A stretch of 64,000 bases of DNA from Sulfurisoma sp963709555 (GCA_963709555.1 CAVPWR010000003.1:62001-126000); one strand, 5' to 3'; shown: positions 44,898 through 54,747, counted from the stretch's first letter. Numbers and translations: made by a program. Notes: a model not told the origin generated them from the sequence alone.

Positions 44898-45536
44898 ATG
44901 CGTGCATTCACGCAGCTTGACGGACTGGTGGCGCCGCTCGACCGCGCCAACGTCGATACCGACGCCATCATCCCCAAGCAGTTCCTCAAGTCGATCAAGC
45001 GCTCGGGCTTCGGCCCCAACGCCTTCGACGAATGGCGCTATCTCGACCACGGCGAGCCGGGCATGGACAACGCCAGGCGTCCGCTCAACCCGGAGTTCGT
45101 GCTCAACCAGCCGCGCTACGAGGGAGCTTCGGTGCTGCTGACGCGCGACAATTTCGGCTGCGGCTCCTCGCGCGAACACGCGCCGTGGGCGCTCGAGGAC
45201 TACGGCTTTCGCGCCCTCGTGGGAACGACGTTTGCCGACATTTTCTACAACAACAGCTTCAAGAACGGCCTGCTGCCGATCCAGCTGCCGGCCGCCGAGG
45301 TGGACGAACTGTTCGCCCAGGTCGCAGCGACGCCGGGCTACCGCCTGCGCATCGACCTCGCGGCGCAGACGGTGACCCGCCCCGACGGCAGGGTGCTGGC
45401 CTTCGATATTGATTCCTTCCGCAAGGAGTGCCTGCTCAACGGCTGGGACGATATCGGCCTCACCCTGCAGCACGCCGCCGCCATTCGCGAATTCGAGGCC
45501 AGGCGGCGCATCGAGCAGCCCTGGCTTTTTTCCTAG
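44898..45536 (+). CDS. leuD: 3-isopropylmalate dehydratase small subunit
   Basis: Partner of LeuC. The 212 residues include PLDRANVDTDAIIPKQFLKSI, DNFGCGSSREHAPWAL and TFADIFYNNSFKNGLLP, the substrate-recognition features. Normal length; starts immediately after the entericidin stop and ends nine bases before leuB. Confidence 0.96.
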   Translation: MRAFTQLDGLVAPLDRANVDTDAIIPKQFLKSIKRSGFGPNAFDEWRYLDHGEPGMDNARRPLNPEFVLNQPRYEGASVLLTRDNFGCGSSREHAPWALEDYGFRALVGTTFADIFYNNSFKNGLLPIQLPAAEVDELFAQVAATPGYRLRIDLAAQTVTRPDGRVLAFDIDSFRKECLLNGWDDIGLTLQHAAAIREFEARRRIEQPWLFS

Positions 45537-45545
45537 GAAACCACA

Positions 45546-46610
45546 ATGAAGATCTGCATTCTGCCGGGTGACGGCATCGGTCCCGAAATTACCGCCGAGG
45601 CGGTGCGCGTGCTCAAGGCCCTCGACCTGAAATTCGAGATGGAAGAGGCGCTGCTCGGCGGCTGCGCGGTGGATGCCACCGGCAGCCCCTATCCCGAAGC
45701 GACGCAGAAGCTGGCACAGGCGGCTGACGCCGTGCTGCTCGGCGCCGTCGGCGGGCCGCAGTGGGACAACCATCCGCGCGAGCAGCGGCCGGAGCGCGGC
45801 CTGCTCGGCATCCGCAAGCAGCTCGGCCTCTTCGCCAACCTGCGCCCGGCGATTCTCTATCCCGAACTGGCCAACGCCTCGACGCTGAAGCCTGAAGTGG
45901 TGGCGGGCCTCGACATCCTGATCGTGCGCGAGCTGACCGGCGACATCTACTTCGGCCAGCCGCGCGGCATCGAGATGCGCGACGTGGACGGCAAGCACCA
46001 GCGCTTCGGCTTCAACACCATGCACTACACCGAGAGCGAGATCCGTCGCATCCTGCGCGTCGCCTTCGAGGCCGCCCGCAAGCGCAGCAAGCGCGTCTGC
46101 TCGGTGGACAAGATGAACGTGCTCGAATGCACCCAGCTCTGGCGCGACGTCGCCATCGAGGTCGGCGAGGAATATCCGGATGTCGAACTCACCCACATGC
46201 TGGTCGACAACGCGGCGATGCAACTGGTGAAGAATCCGAAGCAGTTCGACGTCATGGTCACCGGCAACATGTTCGGCGACATCCTCTCCGACGAGGCTTC
46301 GATGCTGACAGGTTCCATCGGCATGCTGCCGTCGGCCTCGCTCGACGAAAACAACAAGGGCCTCTACGAGCCCTCGCACGGCTCGGCGCCCGACATCGCC
46401 GGCAAGGGCGTGGCCAATCCCCTGGCTACCATCCTTTCCGCGGCGATGATGCTACGCTATACCTTCAATCAGGAGGCCACGGCGCAGCGCATCGAGGGTG
46501 CGGTGAAGAAGGTGCTGGCGCAGGGCTTCCGCACCGGCGACATTTACGAGCCCGGCATGAAGAAGGTCGGCACGAAGGAAATGGGCGACGCGGTCCTGGC
46601 CGCGCTGTAA
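45546..46610 (+). CDS. leuB: 3-isopropylmalate dehydrogenase
   Basis: NAD-dependent oxidative decarboxylation in leucine synthesis. The 354 residues begin MKICILPGDGIGPEITAEAVR and contain ANLRPAILYP, VRELTGDIYFGQPRG, VDKMNVLE and TGNMFGDILSDEASMLTGSIGMLPSAS. Complete. Confidence 0.97.
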   Translation: MKICILPGDGIGPEITAEAVRVLKALDLKFEMEEALLGGCAVDATGSPYPEATQKLAQAADAVLLGAVGGPQWDNHPREQRPERGLLGIRKQLGLFANLRPAILYPELANASTLKPEVVAGLDILIVRELTGDIYFGQPRGIEMRDVDGKHQRFGFNTMHYTESEIRRILRVAFEAARKRSKRVCSVDKMNVLECTQLWRDVAIEVGEEYPDVELTHMLVDNAAMQLVKNPKQFDVMVTGNMFGDILSDEASMLTGSIGMLPSASLDENNKGLYEPSHGSAPDIAGKGVANPLATILSAAMMLRYTFNQEATAQRIEGAVKKVLAQGFRTGDIYEPGMKKVGTKEMGDAVLAAL

Positions 46611-46622
46611 TCAACGATAGGA

Positions 46623-47753
46623 ATGGCAATCATGAAGAAGGTAGGTCTGGTCGGATGGCGTGGCATGGTCGGCTCGGTGCTGATGCAGCGCATGCGCGAA
46701 GAGGGCGATTTCAAGCTGATCGAGCCGGTGTTCTTCACCACCTCCAACGTCGGCGGCAAGGGTCCGGCCGAAGCCGGCGGCACGCCGCTCAAGGACGCGG
46801 CGGACATCGAGGCGTTGCGCGCGCTCGACATCGTCATCACCTGCCAGGGCGGCGACTATACGAAGGAAGTGTTTCCCAAGCTGCGCGCGGCCGGCTGGAA
46901 CGGCTACTGGATCGATGCGGCCTCGAGCCTGCGCATGGCCGACGACGCCATCATCATCCTCGATCCGGTCAACCTCGATGTCATCAAGGCCGGCCTGGCC
47001 AAGGGCGTCAAGAACTACATCGGCGGCAACTGCACGGTGTCGCTGATGCTGATGGGCCTCGGCGGCCTGTTCCGCCACGACCTGGTCGAATGGGTTTCGG
47101 CCATGACCTACCAGGCCGCGTCGGGCGCCGGTGCGCAGAACATGCGCGAACTGCTCTCGCAGATGGGCACGCTGCACGACGCGGTGAAGGCCGAGCTGGC
47201 CGACCCGGCCTCGGCCATTCTCGACATCGACCGCAAGGTGGCCGAGACCATGCGCGCAGCCACCTTCCCGACCAAAAACTTCCGCGGCATGCCGCTTGCC
47301 GGCAGTCTGATCCCCTGGATCGACGTGCCGGTCGAGGGTGGCCAGTCGAAGGAGGAGTGGAAGGGTGGCGCCGAGTGCAACAAGATCCTGGGCCGGCCGG
47401 CGTTCCGCTCTCCCGGCAGCATCCCCATCGACGGTCTCTGCGTGCGCGTCGGCGCCATGCGCTGCCACTCGCAGGGCCTGACCATCAAGCTGAAGAAGGA
47501 TGTGCCGCTCGACGAGGTCAGCGACATCCTGGCCAAGGCCAACGACTGGGTGAAGGTGGTGCCCAACGAACGCGAGATTTCCGAGCGCGAACTGACGCCC
47601 GCGGCCGTCACCGGCACGCTGACCGTGCCGGTCGGCCGCCTGCACAAGCTGGCGATGGGTCCGGAGTATCTCGGTGCCTTCACCTGCGGCGATCAGCTGC
47701 TGTGGGGGGCGGCCGAACCGCTGCGGCGCATGCTGCGCATCCTGTTGGATTGA
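46623..47753 (+). CDS. asd: Aspartate-semialdehyde dehydrogenase
   Basis: Makes aspartate semialdehyde for lysine, threonine and methionine. The 376 residues start MAIMKKVGLVGWRGMVGSVL; Cys137 is the nucleophile in IGGNCTVSLMLMG. KKVGLVGWRGMVGSVLMQRM and GGDYTKEVFPKLRAAGW place it in the Gram-negative class of the enzyme. Follows leuB by 12 bases, an arrangement shared with other betaproteobacteria. Confidence 0.97.
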   Translation: MAIMKKVGLVGWRGMVGSVLMQRMREEGDFKLIEPVFFTTSNVGGKGPAEAGGTPLKDAADIEALRALDIVITCQGGDYTKEVFPKLRAAGWNGYWIDAASSLRMADDAIIILDPVNLDVIKAGLAKGVKNYIGGNCTVSLMLMGLGGLFRHDLVEWVSAMTYQAASGAGAQNMRELLSQMGTLHDAVKAELADPASAILDIDRKVAETMRAATFPTKNFRGMPLAGSLIPWIDVPVEGGQSKEEWKGGAECNKILGRPAFRSPGSIPIDGLCVRVGAMRCHSQGLTIKLKKDVPLDEVSDILAKANDWVKVVPNEREISERELTPAAVTGTLTVPVGRLHKLAMGPEYLGAFTCGDQLLWGAAEPLRRMLRILLD

Positions 47754-47797
47754 TGTTGCATGGAATCGACGGAATGTAGCTGATGCATCGGTTGAGC

Positions 47798-47826
47798 TTG
47801 CATCGCTATGTCTATGATGTTATTTT
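47798..47826 (+). promoter_or_regulatory. Candidate sigma-70 promoter of fimV
   Basis: TTGCAT (47798-47803), a 17-base spacer and TATTTT (47821-47826), 34 bases before the GTG start of fimV in an AT-rich interval. Confidence 0.6.
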
Positions 47827-47860
47827 GATTGCTGGAAAAAGTTCCCCCCGGGGAGGCGCC

Positions 47861-50659
47861 GTGCAAAAACGTCAAAAGCGAATCACTCTGAAAGCCACCG
47901 TTCTCGCGGTGGCTTTGGCCGCTCTGCCGCTCGCCGCAGGCGCAGCGGGACTGGGCAAACTGACCGTGCTGTCAGGCCTGGGCCAACCCCTCAAGGCGGA
48001 GGTCGATATCTCGGCCAGTCGCGAGGAAGTTGGAACCCTCTCGGCCCGCCTGGCGCCGGCCGATGCTTTCAAGCAGCAGGGAATCGACTATGTCGCGGCG
48101 CTGTCCGGCGTGCGCATGGCGATCGACAAGCGGCCAAATGGCCAACCCTACGTCCGCATCACCAGCGAGCGTGCGCTCAACGAGCCCTTCCTCGACCTGC
48201 TGGTCGAGCTGTCCTGGGGCTCGGGCCGTCTGGTGCGCGAGTACACTTTCCTGCTCGATCCGCCGGCCGATCTTTCACCGAAGCCGGTCGCCACGCCGGT
48301 GACTCCGCCCGAAACCAAGGCCGTGGCGAAACCCGTCGTCACCGAAGCGGCGAAGCCCGCGGCGGTGCCTGCACCCGTCGAGGCCAAGCCGGAAGCGAAA
48401 GTCGAAGCGAAGGCTGAAGCGAAGGTGAAGGCCGAGGCCAAGGAAGCGGCCAAGCCCGCCGACGGTCGCCAAGTCAAGCGCGGCGACACGCTGGGCAAGA
48501 TCGCCGCCGAACTCAAGCCCGAGGGCGTCAATCTCGACCAGATGCTGGTGGCATTGTTCCGCAGCAACAAGGAAGCCTTCGACGGCGACAACATGAACCG
48601 CCTGCGCGCCGGCAAGATTCTCAAGGTGCCCGAGGCCGAACAACTTTCCGCCGTCGATGCGGCCGAGGCGCGCAAGATCGTCGTGGCCCAGTCCACCGAC
48701 TTCAATGCCTATCGCCGCAAGCTGTCCGAGGCCGTGGCTCAAGCTCCGGCCAAGGAAGAGGCGCCCAAGCAGGCGGCCGCCGGCAAGATCACGCCCAAGG
48801 TCGAGGACAAGGCCCCGGCAGCGCCGGCAGGCAAGGACAAGCTCGAGGTTTCCCGCACCGAGGCGGCCAAGGACGCCAAGGGCGGCAAGGTGCAGGGCCG
48901 CGTTACCGCACTGGAGGAGGATCTGGTCGCGCGCGACCGGGCGCTGAAGGAAGCCAGCAGCCGCGTTGCCGAACTCGAGAAAAATGTCGGCGACCTGAAG
49001 AAACTCGCCGAACTCAAGAGCCCGGGCGCTGCCCAGTTGCAGCAGCAGGCGCAGAAGCCGGCCGAGGCCAAGAAGCCCGAGCCCGTGGCCCCGGCCAAGC
49101 CGGCCGAGGCCGCCAAGGCTCCGGTCGCGCCGCCCGTCGTCGCCGCCCCGCCTGCGCCAGCGCCGACTCCGGCGAAGCCGGCCGAGGTTGCCAAACCCGC
49201 CGAACCGCCGAAGGTGGCTGAAGCGCCCAAGCCGGCAGAAGCCGCGAAGCCGACCGATGCCAAACCGGAAGCTGCTGCTCCCGCCGCGGCTCCCGCGAAG
49301 CCCGCCGATGCAGCTCCGCCGCCGGCGAAGAAAAAGCCTGTACCGCCGCCCCCGCCGCCCGAGCCGACCTTCATGGAGGAGTTCGGCATGATGGTGTTCG
49401 GTGGTGCTGGCGTCGTTACTCTGCTGCTGGGTTATCTCGGTTTCACGGCCATGCGCAAGAAGCGCATGGCTAAGGCGGCTGCGGCCGAGCCGGTCAGTGA
49501 AATGACCGGGAGCGACCTTACGGCCAACTCGGTATTCGGCACCACGGGTGGGCAGAGCGTCGATACGGGCGCAGCCCTGCATACCGATTTCGGCCAAGGC
49601 CCTGCCGGCGCCGAAGAGGGTGTCGACCCGGTGGCCGAAGCTGACGTCTACATGGCCTATGGTCGCGACGCCCAAGCCGAGGAAATCCTGATCGAGGCCC
49701 TCAAGAAGGAGCCGACGCGTCTCGCGATCCACCTCAAGCTGCTTGAAATCTACTCCGCGCGGAAAGCCGCCAAGCCCTTCGAAACTCTGGCGATGGACCT
49801 CAAGGGGCTGACCGGTGGCAGCGGCCAGGAATGGGAAAAAGCCCTGGCCATGGGGCAGGCGCTCGACCCGAACAACCCGCTCTACGGCGCTCCTCCGGCG
49901 CCGGCCGTCGAACAGGCGCCACCGCCGCCGAGCAACGTTGCTTCCACGGTGATCCTGACGCCCGACCAGCCCGAAAAGATGCAGTTGACCGTGACCATGC
50001 CGGGCCAGCTGGCCCACATGGCCGCAGCGGCCGAGGCCAATCCGCCAGTGGAGGAGGTCAGTTCGCTCGACTTCGACCTCGACCTCGGCGGTCCCACCGA
50101 TGCTCAGTCTGCCGCACCGGGCGAAGCAGCCGCAGTGGAAACCTCGGCCCTCGACTTTGACCTCGACCTCGGCGGCCCTGCCGCGGAGGCCACGCCGGCC
50201 GCTGCCGGCCTCGACATCGACCTCGGCCCCGGTGCAGAAGAACCTACCGCCGCGCCGGCAGGCGACCTCGGCATCGATTTTGCGCTCGATGCCAGTCCCC
50301 CGCCAGCTGCGGCACCCGCTCTCGAGGCGCCTGCCGCACCCGCCAGCACTTCCGGCGGTCTAGATTTCGACTTCGACATCGGCGCTCCCGCTGCCGCGGC
50401 TCCTGCCGAACCTGCCGCACCGGCCCTCGATCTCGGCGGCATCAGCCTCGAACTGGGCGAGCCGGCAGCAGCCGAGGTGACAGCGGTCGAGGCTCCTGCG
50501 GAAGACAATCCTGAAGTGGCGACCAAGCTCGAATTGGCCCAAGCCTACGAGGAAATGGGCGACAAGGACGGTGCCCGCGAACTGCTGCAGGAAGTCCTCA
50601 AAGAGGGTAGTGCCGCGCAGCAGGAAACCGCCCGCGCCAGGCTCGCCCAACTGGGCTAG
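47861..50659 (+). CDS. fimV: FimV/HubP family polar peptidoglycan-binding protein
   Basis: A 932-residue pole organiser, in relatives needed for type IV pili, twitching and polar localisation. Order: signal peptide (1-28), the N-terminal FimV domain (KLTVLSGLGQPLKAEVDI), a LysM domain near 204-255 (VKRGDTLGKIAAELKPEG), a long Ala/Pro/Lys-rich stretch, a membrane helix near 510-531 (MMVFGGAGVVTLLLGYLGF), then TPR-like and acidic repeats (SSLDFDLDLGGP type) and the C-terminal FimV motif EEMGDKDGARELLQEVLKEG. GTG 47861 with GGGGAGG is preferred over ATG 47783, which precedes the likely promoter's transcript start. Confidence 0.92.
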   Translation: MQKRQKRITLKATVLAVALAALPLAAGAAGLGKLTVLSGLGQPLKAEVDISASREEVGTLSARLAPADAFKQQGIDYVAALSGVRMAIDKRPNGQPYVRITSERALNEPFLDLLVELSWGSGRLVREYTFLLDPPADLSPKPVATPVTPPETKAVAKPVVTEAAKPAAVPAPVEAKPEAKVEAKAEAKVKAEAKEAAKPADGRQVKRGDTLGKIAAELKPEGVNLDQMLVALFRSNKEAFDGDNMNRLRAGKILKVPEAEQLSAVDAAEARKIVVAQSTDFNAYRRKLSEAVAQAPAKEEAPKQAAAGKITPKVEDKAPAAPAGKDKLEVSRTEAAKDAKGGKVQGRVTALEEDLVARDRALKEASSRVAELEKNVGDLKKLAELKSPGAAQLQQQAQKPAEAKKPEPVAPAKPAEAAKAPVAPPVVAAPPAPAPTPAKPAEVAKPAEPPKVAEAPKPAEAAKPTDAKPEAAAPAAAPAKPADAAPPPAKKKPVPPPPPPEPTFMEEFGMMVFGGAGVVTLLLGYLGFTAMRKKRMAKAAAAEPVSEMTGSDLTANSVFGTTGGQSVDTGAALHTDFGQGPAGAEEGVDPVAEADVYMAYGRDAQAEEILIEALKKEPTRLAIHLKLLEIYSARKAAKPFETLAMDLKGLTGGSGQEWEKALAMGQALDPNNPLYGAPPAPAVEQAPPPPSNVASTVILTPDQPEKMQLTVTMPGQLAHMAAAAEANPPVEEVSSLDFDLDLGGPTDAQSAAPGEAAAVETSALDFDLDLGGPAAEATPAAAGLDIDLGPGAEEPTAAPAGDLGIDFALDASPPPAAAPALEAPAAPASTSGGLDFDFDIGAPAAAAPAEPAAPALDLGGISLELGEPAAAEVTAVEAPAEDNPEVATKLELAQAYEEMGDKDGARELLQEVLKEGSAAQQETARARLAQLG
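49155..49167 (-). repeat. Dispersed repeat core match 10 (inside fimV)
   Basis: Exact 13-base core on the minus strand but with poor flanks, in a low-complexity Pro/Ala stretch. Could be chance. Confidence 0.35.
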
Positions 50660-50661
50660 GC

Positions 50662-51330
50662 ATGACCGGCCCCGGGGCGGCTCCCGCCCCGGAGGCAGTT
50701 GTTGACGCTGCCATCCCTTCCCGTGCCGTGAGCTTTCATCCCGCCGTCTGGCTGGCTGGCTGGGGAGCGGCTGCCCTGCTGCTCCAGAGCCTGGAATTGC
50801 ACTGGCTTGCCGTGCTGTCAGCGCCGACTTTCGCGCTGGTCGGCCGCTACGCTGCGCCTGAAGCGCTGCGTCTGATCCGTCGTGCCCGCTGGCTGCTGCT
50901 CACCGTCGCCGTGTTATTCGTGATCGCCACACCGGGCGAGCGTCTGCCGGGGCTGGCCGGTGCGAGCGGGCTGAGCTTTGACGGCTTCGCCCTCGCCGCC
51001 GAGCATGTGCTGCGACTGTTGCTGCTGCTGACCACACTGGCCTGGCTGTTGCGCGCATTGGGTCACGATGGCTTGATTGCCGGCCTGCATTGCCTGTTGC
51101 AGCCGCTGGGCCGGATGCGCGACCGCATCGTCGTGCGCCTGTTGCTGGCCCTGACGTATGTCGAGACTGAACAACCTGGGCGGAACTGGCGCGTCTGGCT
51201 GGACACCAACGACGACGAAGGAAGCGAGCAGGTTCGCCTGGTCGTGGCGGCTTTGCGCGCCAAAGATCGATTGGCCCTGGCCGCCTGCGGCGCGGCAGCA
51301 CTGCTGGCCGCATTTCAGGCGGTACCGTGA
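50662..51330 (+). CDS. Predicted membrane protein, ECF-transporter T-component (CbiQ)-like
   Basis: A 222-residue protein with about five hydrophobic segments (WLAGWGAAALLLQSLEL, LLLTVAVLFVIATPG, HVLRLLLLLTTLAWLLRALG, and a C-terminal ALAACGAAALLAAF). The segment LLQPLGRMRDRIVVRLLLALTYVE resembles the Ala-Arg-Gly coupling-helix region of CbiQ-type T components, but no ECF ATPase or S component is in the window. Classification is tentative. Two bases after the fimV stop and one base before truA, so part of one operon. Confidence 0.5.
   Translation: MTGPGAAPAPEAVVDAAIPSRAVSFHPAVWLAGWGAAALLLQSLELHWLAVLSAPTFALVGRYAAPEALRLIRRARWLLLTVAVLFVIATPGERLPGLAGASGLSFDGFALAAEHVLRLLLLLTTLAWLLRALGHDGLIAGLHCLLQPLGRMRDRIVVRLLLALTYVETEQPGRNWRVWLDTNDDEGSEQVRLVVAALRAKDRLALAACGAAALLAAFQAVP
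50815..50833 (-). repeat. Dispersed repeat copy 11 (inside CbiQ-like gene)
   Basis: Minus strand: GAAAGTCGGCGCTGA, CAGC, ACGGC; one mismatch in the core and conserved flanks. Encodes LSAPTFALV. Confidence 0.5.
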
Positions 51331-51331
51331 A

Positions 51332-52108
51332 ATGAGAATCGCACTGGGCATCGAATATGAGGGCACGACTTACGCCGGCTGGCAGTCGCAGCTTCACGGC
51401 AATACCGTGCAGGATGTGCTGGAGGAGGCGCTGGGCCGGATTGCCGCCGCTCCCGTGCGGGTCGCCTGCGCCGGCCGCACCGATGCCGGAGTGCATGCGC
51501 TGGCTCAGGTCGTCCATTTCGACGTGGCCGTCGACCGCCCGGACAGCGCGTGGGTCCGCGGCGTCAACAGCCATCTGCCGCCGCAGGTGGCGGTGCGCTG
51601 GGCGCACCCCGTGGCCGACGACTTCCATGCGCGATTTTGCGCGCTGTCGCGCAGCTATCGCTACGTCCTGTTGAACCGTCCGGTGCGGCCGGCCGTCCAG
51701 CATGGCCGCGTCGGCTGGTTTCACCATCCGCTCGACGTCGAGGCCATGCGCATTGCCGCCCGGGTGCTGCTGGGCGAGCATGACTTCTCGGCCTTTCGCG
51801 CCGCCGAGTGCCAGGCAAAGTCGCCGGTCAAGCACTGCTACCGGGCCGACGTTGCGAGCGACGGGGAACTTGTCACCTTCGATTTTCGCGCCAACGCCTT
51901 CCTTCACCACATGGTGCGCAACATCGTCGGCGCCCTGGTCTACGTCGGCAAGGGCAACCATCCGCCGCAATGGATGGCCGAACTGCTGGCCGGCCGCGAC
52001 CGCTCGCTCGGCGCGCCGACCTTCGATCCCGCCGGGCTGTATTTCGCCGGGGTCGAATACGACCCGAAATGGGGGTTGCCATCCGGCGGCGGTATCATCC
52101 GCCCATGA
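51332..52108 (+). CDS. truA: tRNA pseudouridine(38-40) synthase
   Basis: Modifies the anticodon stem-loop of many tRNAs. The 258 residues begin MRIALGIEYEGTTYAGWQSQ and have the catalytic Asp in ACAGRTDAGVHALAQVVHFD, plus NAFLHHMVRNIVGAL. ATG 51332 is one base after the preceding stop; the end overlaps trpF. Confidence 0.97.
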   Translation: MRIALGIEYEGTTYAGWQSQLHGNTVQDVLEEALGRIAAAPVRVACAGRTDAGVHALAQVVHFDVAVDRPDSAWVRGVNSHLPPQVAVRWAHPVADDFHARFCALSRSYRYVLLNRPVRPAVQHGRVGWFHHPLDVEAMRIAARVLLGEHDFSAFRAAECQAKSPVKHCYRADVASDGELVTFDFRANAFLHHMVRNIVGALVYVGKGNHPPQWMAELLAGRDRSLGAPTFDPAGLYFAGVEYDPKWGLPSGGGIIRP

Positions 52109-52743
52109 AATCAAGAACCCGCATCAAGATCTGCGGCATCACGCGCAGCGTCGATCTGCATGCCGCCATCGGCGCCGGCGCCGACGCGCTGGGCTTCGTC
52201 TTCTATCCGCCCAGTCCGCGCTTCGTCGCCCCCGATGTCGCCGCGCGCCTCTGCGGCGAGGTGCCGCCCTTCGTCAGCCGCGTCGGCCTGTTCGTCAATG
52301 CCGAGCCGGCCGTCGTGCGCGAGACATTGGCGGCGGTGCCGCTCGATCTGCTGCAATTTCACGGCGACGAGGATGCTGCCTACTGCCAACAGTTCGGCAA
52401 ACCCTATATCAAGGCGGCGCGGGTTCGCCCGGGGCTCGATTTGGTAGAATTCGCAGGCTCGTTTTCCTCGGCCTGCGGATTGCTGCTGGATGCCTATGTC
52501 GAAGGTTACGGCGGCGCGGGGCAGACCTTCGACTGGAGCCTGATTCCCCGCCAGCTGCCCCTGCCCATGGTGCTGTCCGGCGGGCTGACTCCGGACAATG
52601 TGCGCGAGGCCATCGTCAAACTGCGGCCGTGGGCCGTGGATGTCAGCAGCGGGGTCGAGCAGGCCAAGGGCATCAAGGATGCGGACAAGATCGCGGCCTT
52701 CGTCGCGGCGGTACAGGAAGCGGATAATCAATCGAATGCCTGA
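52105..52743 (+). CDS. trpF: Phosphoribosylanthranilate isomerase
   Basis: TIM-barrel isomerase of tryptophan synthesis. The 212 residues have the general base Cys in IKICGITRSVDL and the general acid Asp in AVDVSSGVEQAKGIKD. Overlaps truA by four bases at the start and trpB by eight at the end, so the tryptophan genes are translated together with truA. Confidence 0.97.
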   Translation: MKSRTRIKICGITRSVDLHAAIGAGADALGFVFYPPSPRFVAPDVAARLCGEVPPFVSRVGLFVNAEPAVVRETLAAVPLDLLQFHGDEDAAYCQQFGKPYIKAARVRPGLDLVEFAGSFSSACGLLLDAYVEGYGGAGQTFDWSLIPRQLPLPMVLSGGLTPDNVREAIVKLRPWAVDVSSGVEQAKGIKDADKIAAFVAAVQEADNQSNA

Positions 52744-53941
52744 CAATAGCTACAAATTACCCGATGATCGGGGTCATTTCGGTAAATTTGGTGGAATCTT
52801 CGTCGCCGAGACCCTGATGCCGGCCCTCGAGGAACTGCGCCTGGCCTATGCGGCGGCACAGGCTGATCCCGAGTTCAGGGCCGAATTCGAATACGAACTC
52901 AAGCATTACGTCGGCCGCCCCAGCCCGATCTACCACGCCAGGCGCTGGTCGGAATTGCTGGGCGGGGCGCAGATCTACCTCAAGCGCGAGGATCTGAACC
53001 ACACCGGCGCCCACAAGATCAACAACTGCATCGGCCAGGCCCTGCTGGCGCGGCGCATGGGCAAGCCGCGGGTGATCGCCGAGACCGGCGCCGGCCAGCA
53101 CGGCGTTGCCACCGCCACCGTCGCGGCGCGCTATGGCATGGAGTGTGTGGTGTATATGGGCAGCGAGGACATCCGGCGCCAGGCCGCCAACGTCTATCGC
53201 ATGAAGCTGCTCGGCGCCAGGGTCGTGCCGGTCGAGTCGGGCTCGAAGACCTTGAAGGATGCACTGAACGAAGCCATGCGCGACTGGGTGACCAACGTCG
53301 CCAATACTTTCTACATCATCGGCACCGTGGCGGGTCCGCACCCCTATCCCATGATGGTGCGCGACTTCCAGGCGGTGATCGGCGCGGAATGCGTGACGCA
53401 GATGCCTGAACTGGCCGGGCGCCAGCCGGACCAGGTGATCGCCTGCGTTGGCGGCGGCTCCAACGCCATGGGCATCTTCTACGATTACATCCCGTACCAT
53501 GACGTGAAACTGGTCGGCGTCGAGGCGGCCGGCCACGGCCTCGAGAGCGGCAAGCACGCCGCGTCGCTCACCGCCGGCCGTCCCGGCGTGCTGCACGGCA
53601 ATCGCACCTACCTGCTGCAGGACGACAACGGCCAGATCATCGAGACCCATTCGGTCTCGGCCGGCCTCGACTATCCGGGCGTCGGCCCCGAGCACGCCTG
53701 GCTCAAGGATTCGGGCCGCGCCGAATACGTCACCATCACCGACGACGAGGCGCTTCAGGCGTTTCACGATCTCTGCCGTTACGAGGGCATCATTCCGGCG
53801 CTCGAGTCCTCGCATGCGCTGGCCTACGCCGCCAAGCTGGCGCCGACGCTGCCGAAGGACAAGCTGCTGCTGGTCAACCTCTCCGGCCGCGGCGACAAGG
53901 ACATGCACACCGTCGCCGAAAAATCCGGCATCCAGTTCTGA
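52736..53941 (+). CDS. trpB: Tryptophan synthase beta subunit
   Basis: PLP enzyme joining indole and serine. The 401 residues include the Schiff-base Lys94 in NHTGAHKINN, AETGAGQHGVATATVAA, and the cofactor phosphate loop CVGGGSNAMGIFYDYI. Classic TrpB1 type that works with TrpA. Confidence 0.98.
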   Translation: MPDNSYKLPDDRGHFGKFGGIFVAETLMPALEELRLAYAAAQADPEFRAEFEYELKHYVGRPSPIYHARRWSELLGGAQIYLKREDLNHTGAHKINNCIGQALLARRMGKPRVIAETGAGQHGVATATVAARYGMECVVYMGSEDIRRQAANVYRMKLLGARVVPVESGSKTLKDALNEAMRDWVTNVANTFYIIGTVAGPHPYPMMVRDFQAVIGAECVTQMPELAGRQPDQVIACVGGGSNAMGIFYDYIPYHDVKLVGVEAAGHGLESGKHAASLTAGRPGVLHGNRTYLLQDDNGQIIETHSVSAGLDYPGVGPEHAWLKDSGRAEYVTITDDEALQAFHDLCRYEGIIPALESSHALAYAAKLAPTLPKDKLLLVNLSGRGDKDMHTVAEKSGIQF

Positions 53942-53943
53942 TC

Positions 53944-54747
53944 ATGTCGAGAATTCAAACCCGGTTCGCCGAACTCCAAGCGCAAGGCCGCAAGGCCCTG
54001 ATCCCCTTCATCACCGCCGGCGATCCCGAGCCGGGCCAGACCCTGCCGCTGATGCAGGCGCTGGTCGCGGGCGGCGCCGACATCATCGAGCTCGGCGTGC
54101 CGTTCTCCGACCCGATGGCCGACGGTCCGACCATCCAGCGTGCCTCCGAGCGGGCACTGGCCTACGGCATTACGTTGCGCATCGTGCTCGGCATGGTGCG
54201 CGAGTTTCGCAAGCACGATGCGACGACGCCCGTCGTGCTGATGGGCTATGCCAATCCGGTCGAAGCCTATGGTGTCGAAGCCTTCGCCCGCGATGCCAAG
54301 GCGGCCGGCGTCGACGGCGCGCTGATTGTCGATTACCCGCCCGAGGAATGCGCCGAGTTCGCCGCGACGCTCAAGGCCGCGTCGCTCGATCCGATCTTCC
54401 TGCTGGCGCCGACTTCGGTCGAAACGCGCTTTGCCGAGGTGGGTGCCATGGGCAGCGGTTACATCTACTACGTCTCGCTCAAAGGCGTCACCGGTTCGGC
54501 GGCGATCGACCTCGACGACGTGGCACGGCGCATTCCGAATATCCGGGAGAAAGTCGGCCTGCCGGTCGGCGTCGGCTTCGGTATCCGCGATGCCGAGAGC
54601 GCCGCCCGCATCGCCAGCGTGGCCGATGCGGTCGTCATCGGCAGCCGCATCATCGAAATCATCGAACAGAGCCCGTCCGGCGAGGCACCGGCGCGCGTGA
54701 CGGAATTCCTGGGCGGCGTGCGCGCTGCGATGGACGCGAAAGGATAA
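53944..54747 (+). CDS. trpA: Tryptophan synthase alpha subunit
   Basis: Cleaves indole-3-glycerol phosphate. The 267 residues have both catalytic acids, Glu49 and Asp60, in DIIELGVPFSDPMADGPTIQ, and the phosphate loop GVGFGIRDAESAARIASVADAVVIGS. Two bases after the trpB stop. Confidence 0.98.
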   Translation: MSRIQTRFAELQAQGRKALIPFITAGDPEPGQTLPLMQALVAGGADIIELGVPFSDPMADGPTIQRASERALAYGITLRIVLGMVREFRKHDATTPVVLMGYANPVEAYGVEAFARDAKAAGVDGALIVDYPPEECAEFAATLKAASLDPIFLLAPTSVETRFAEVGAMGSGYIYYVSLKGVTGSAAIDLDDVARRIPNIREKVGLPVGVGFGIRDAESAARIASVADAVVIGSRIIEIIEQSPSGEAPARVTEFLGGVRAAMDAKG

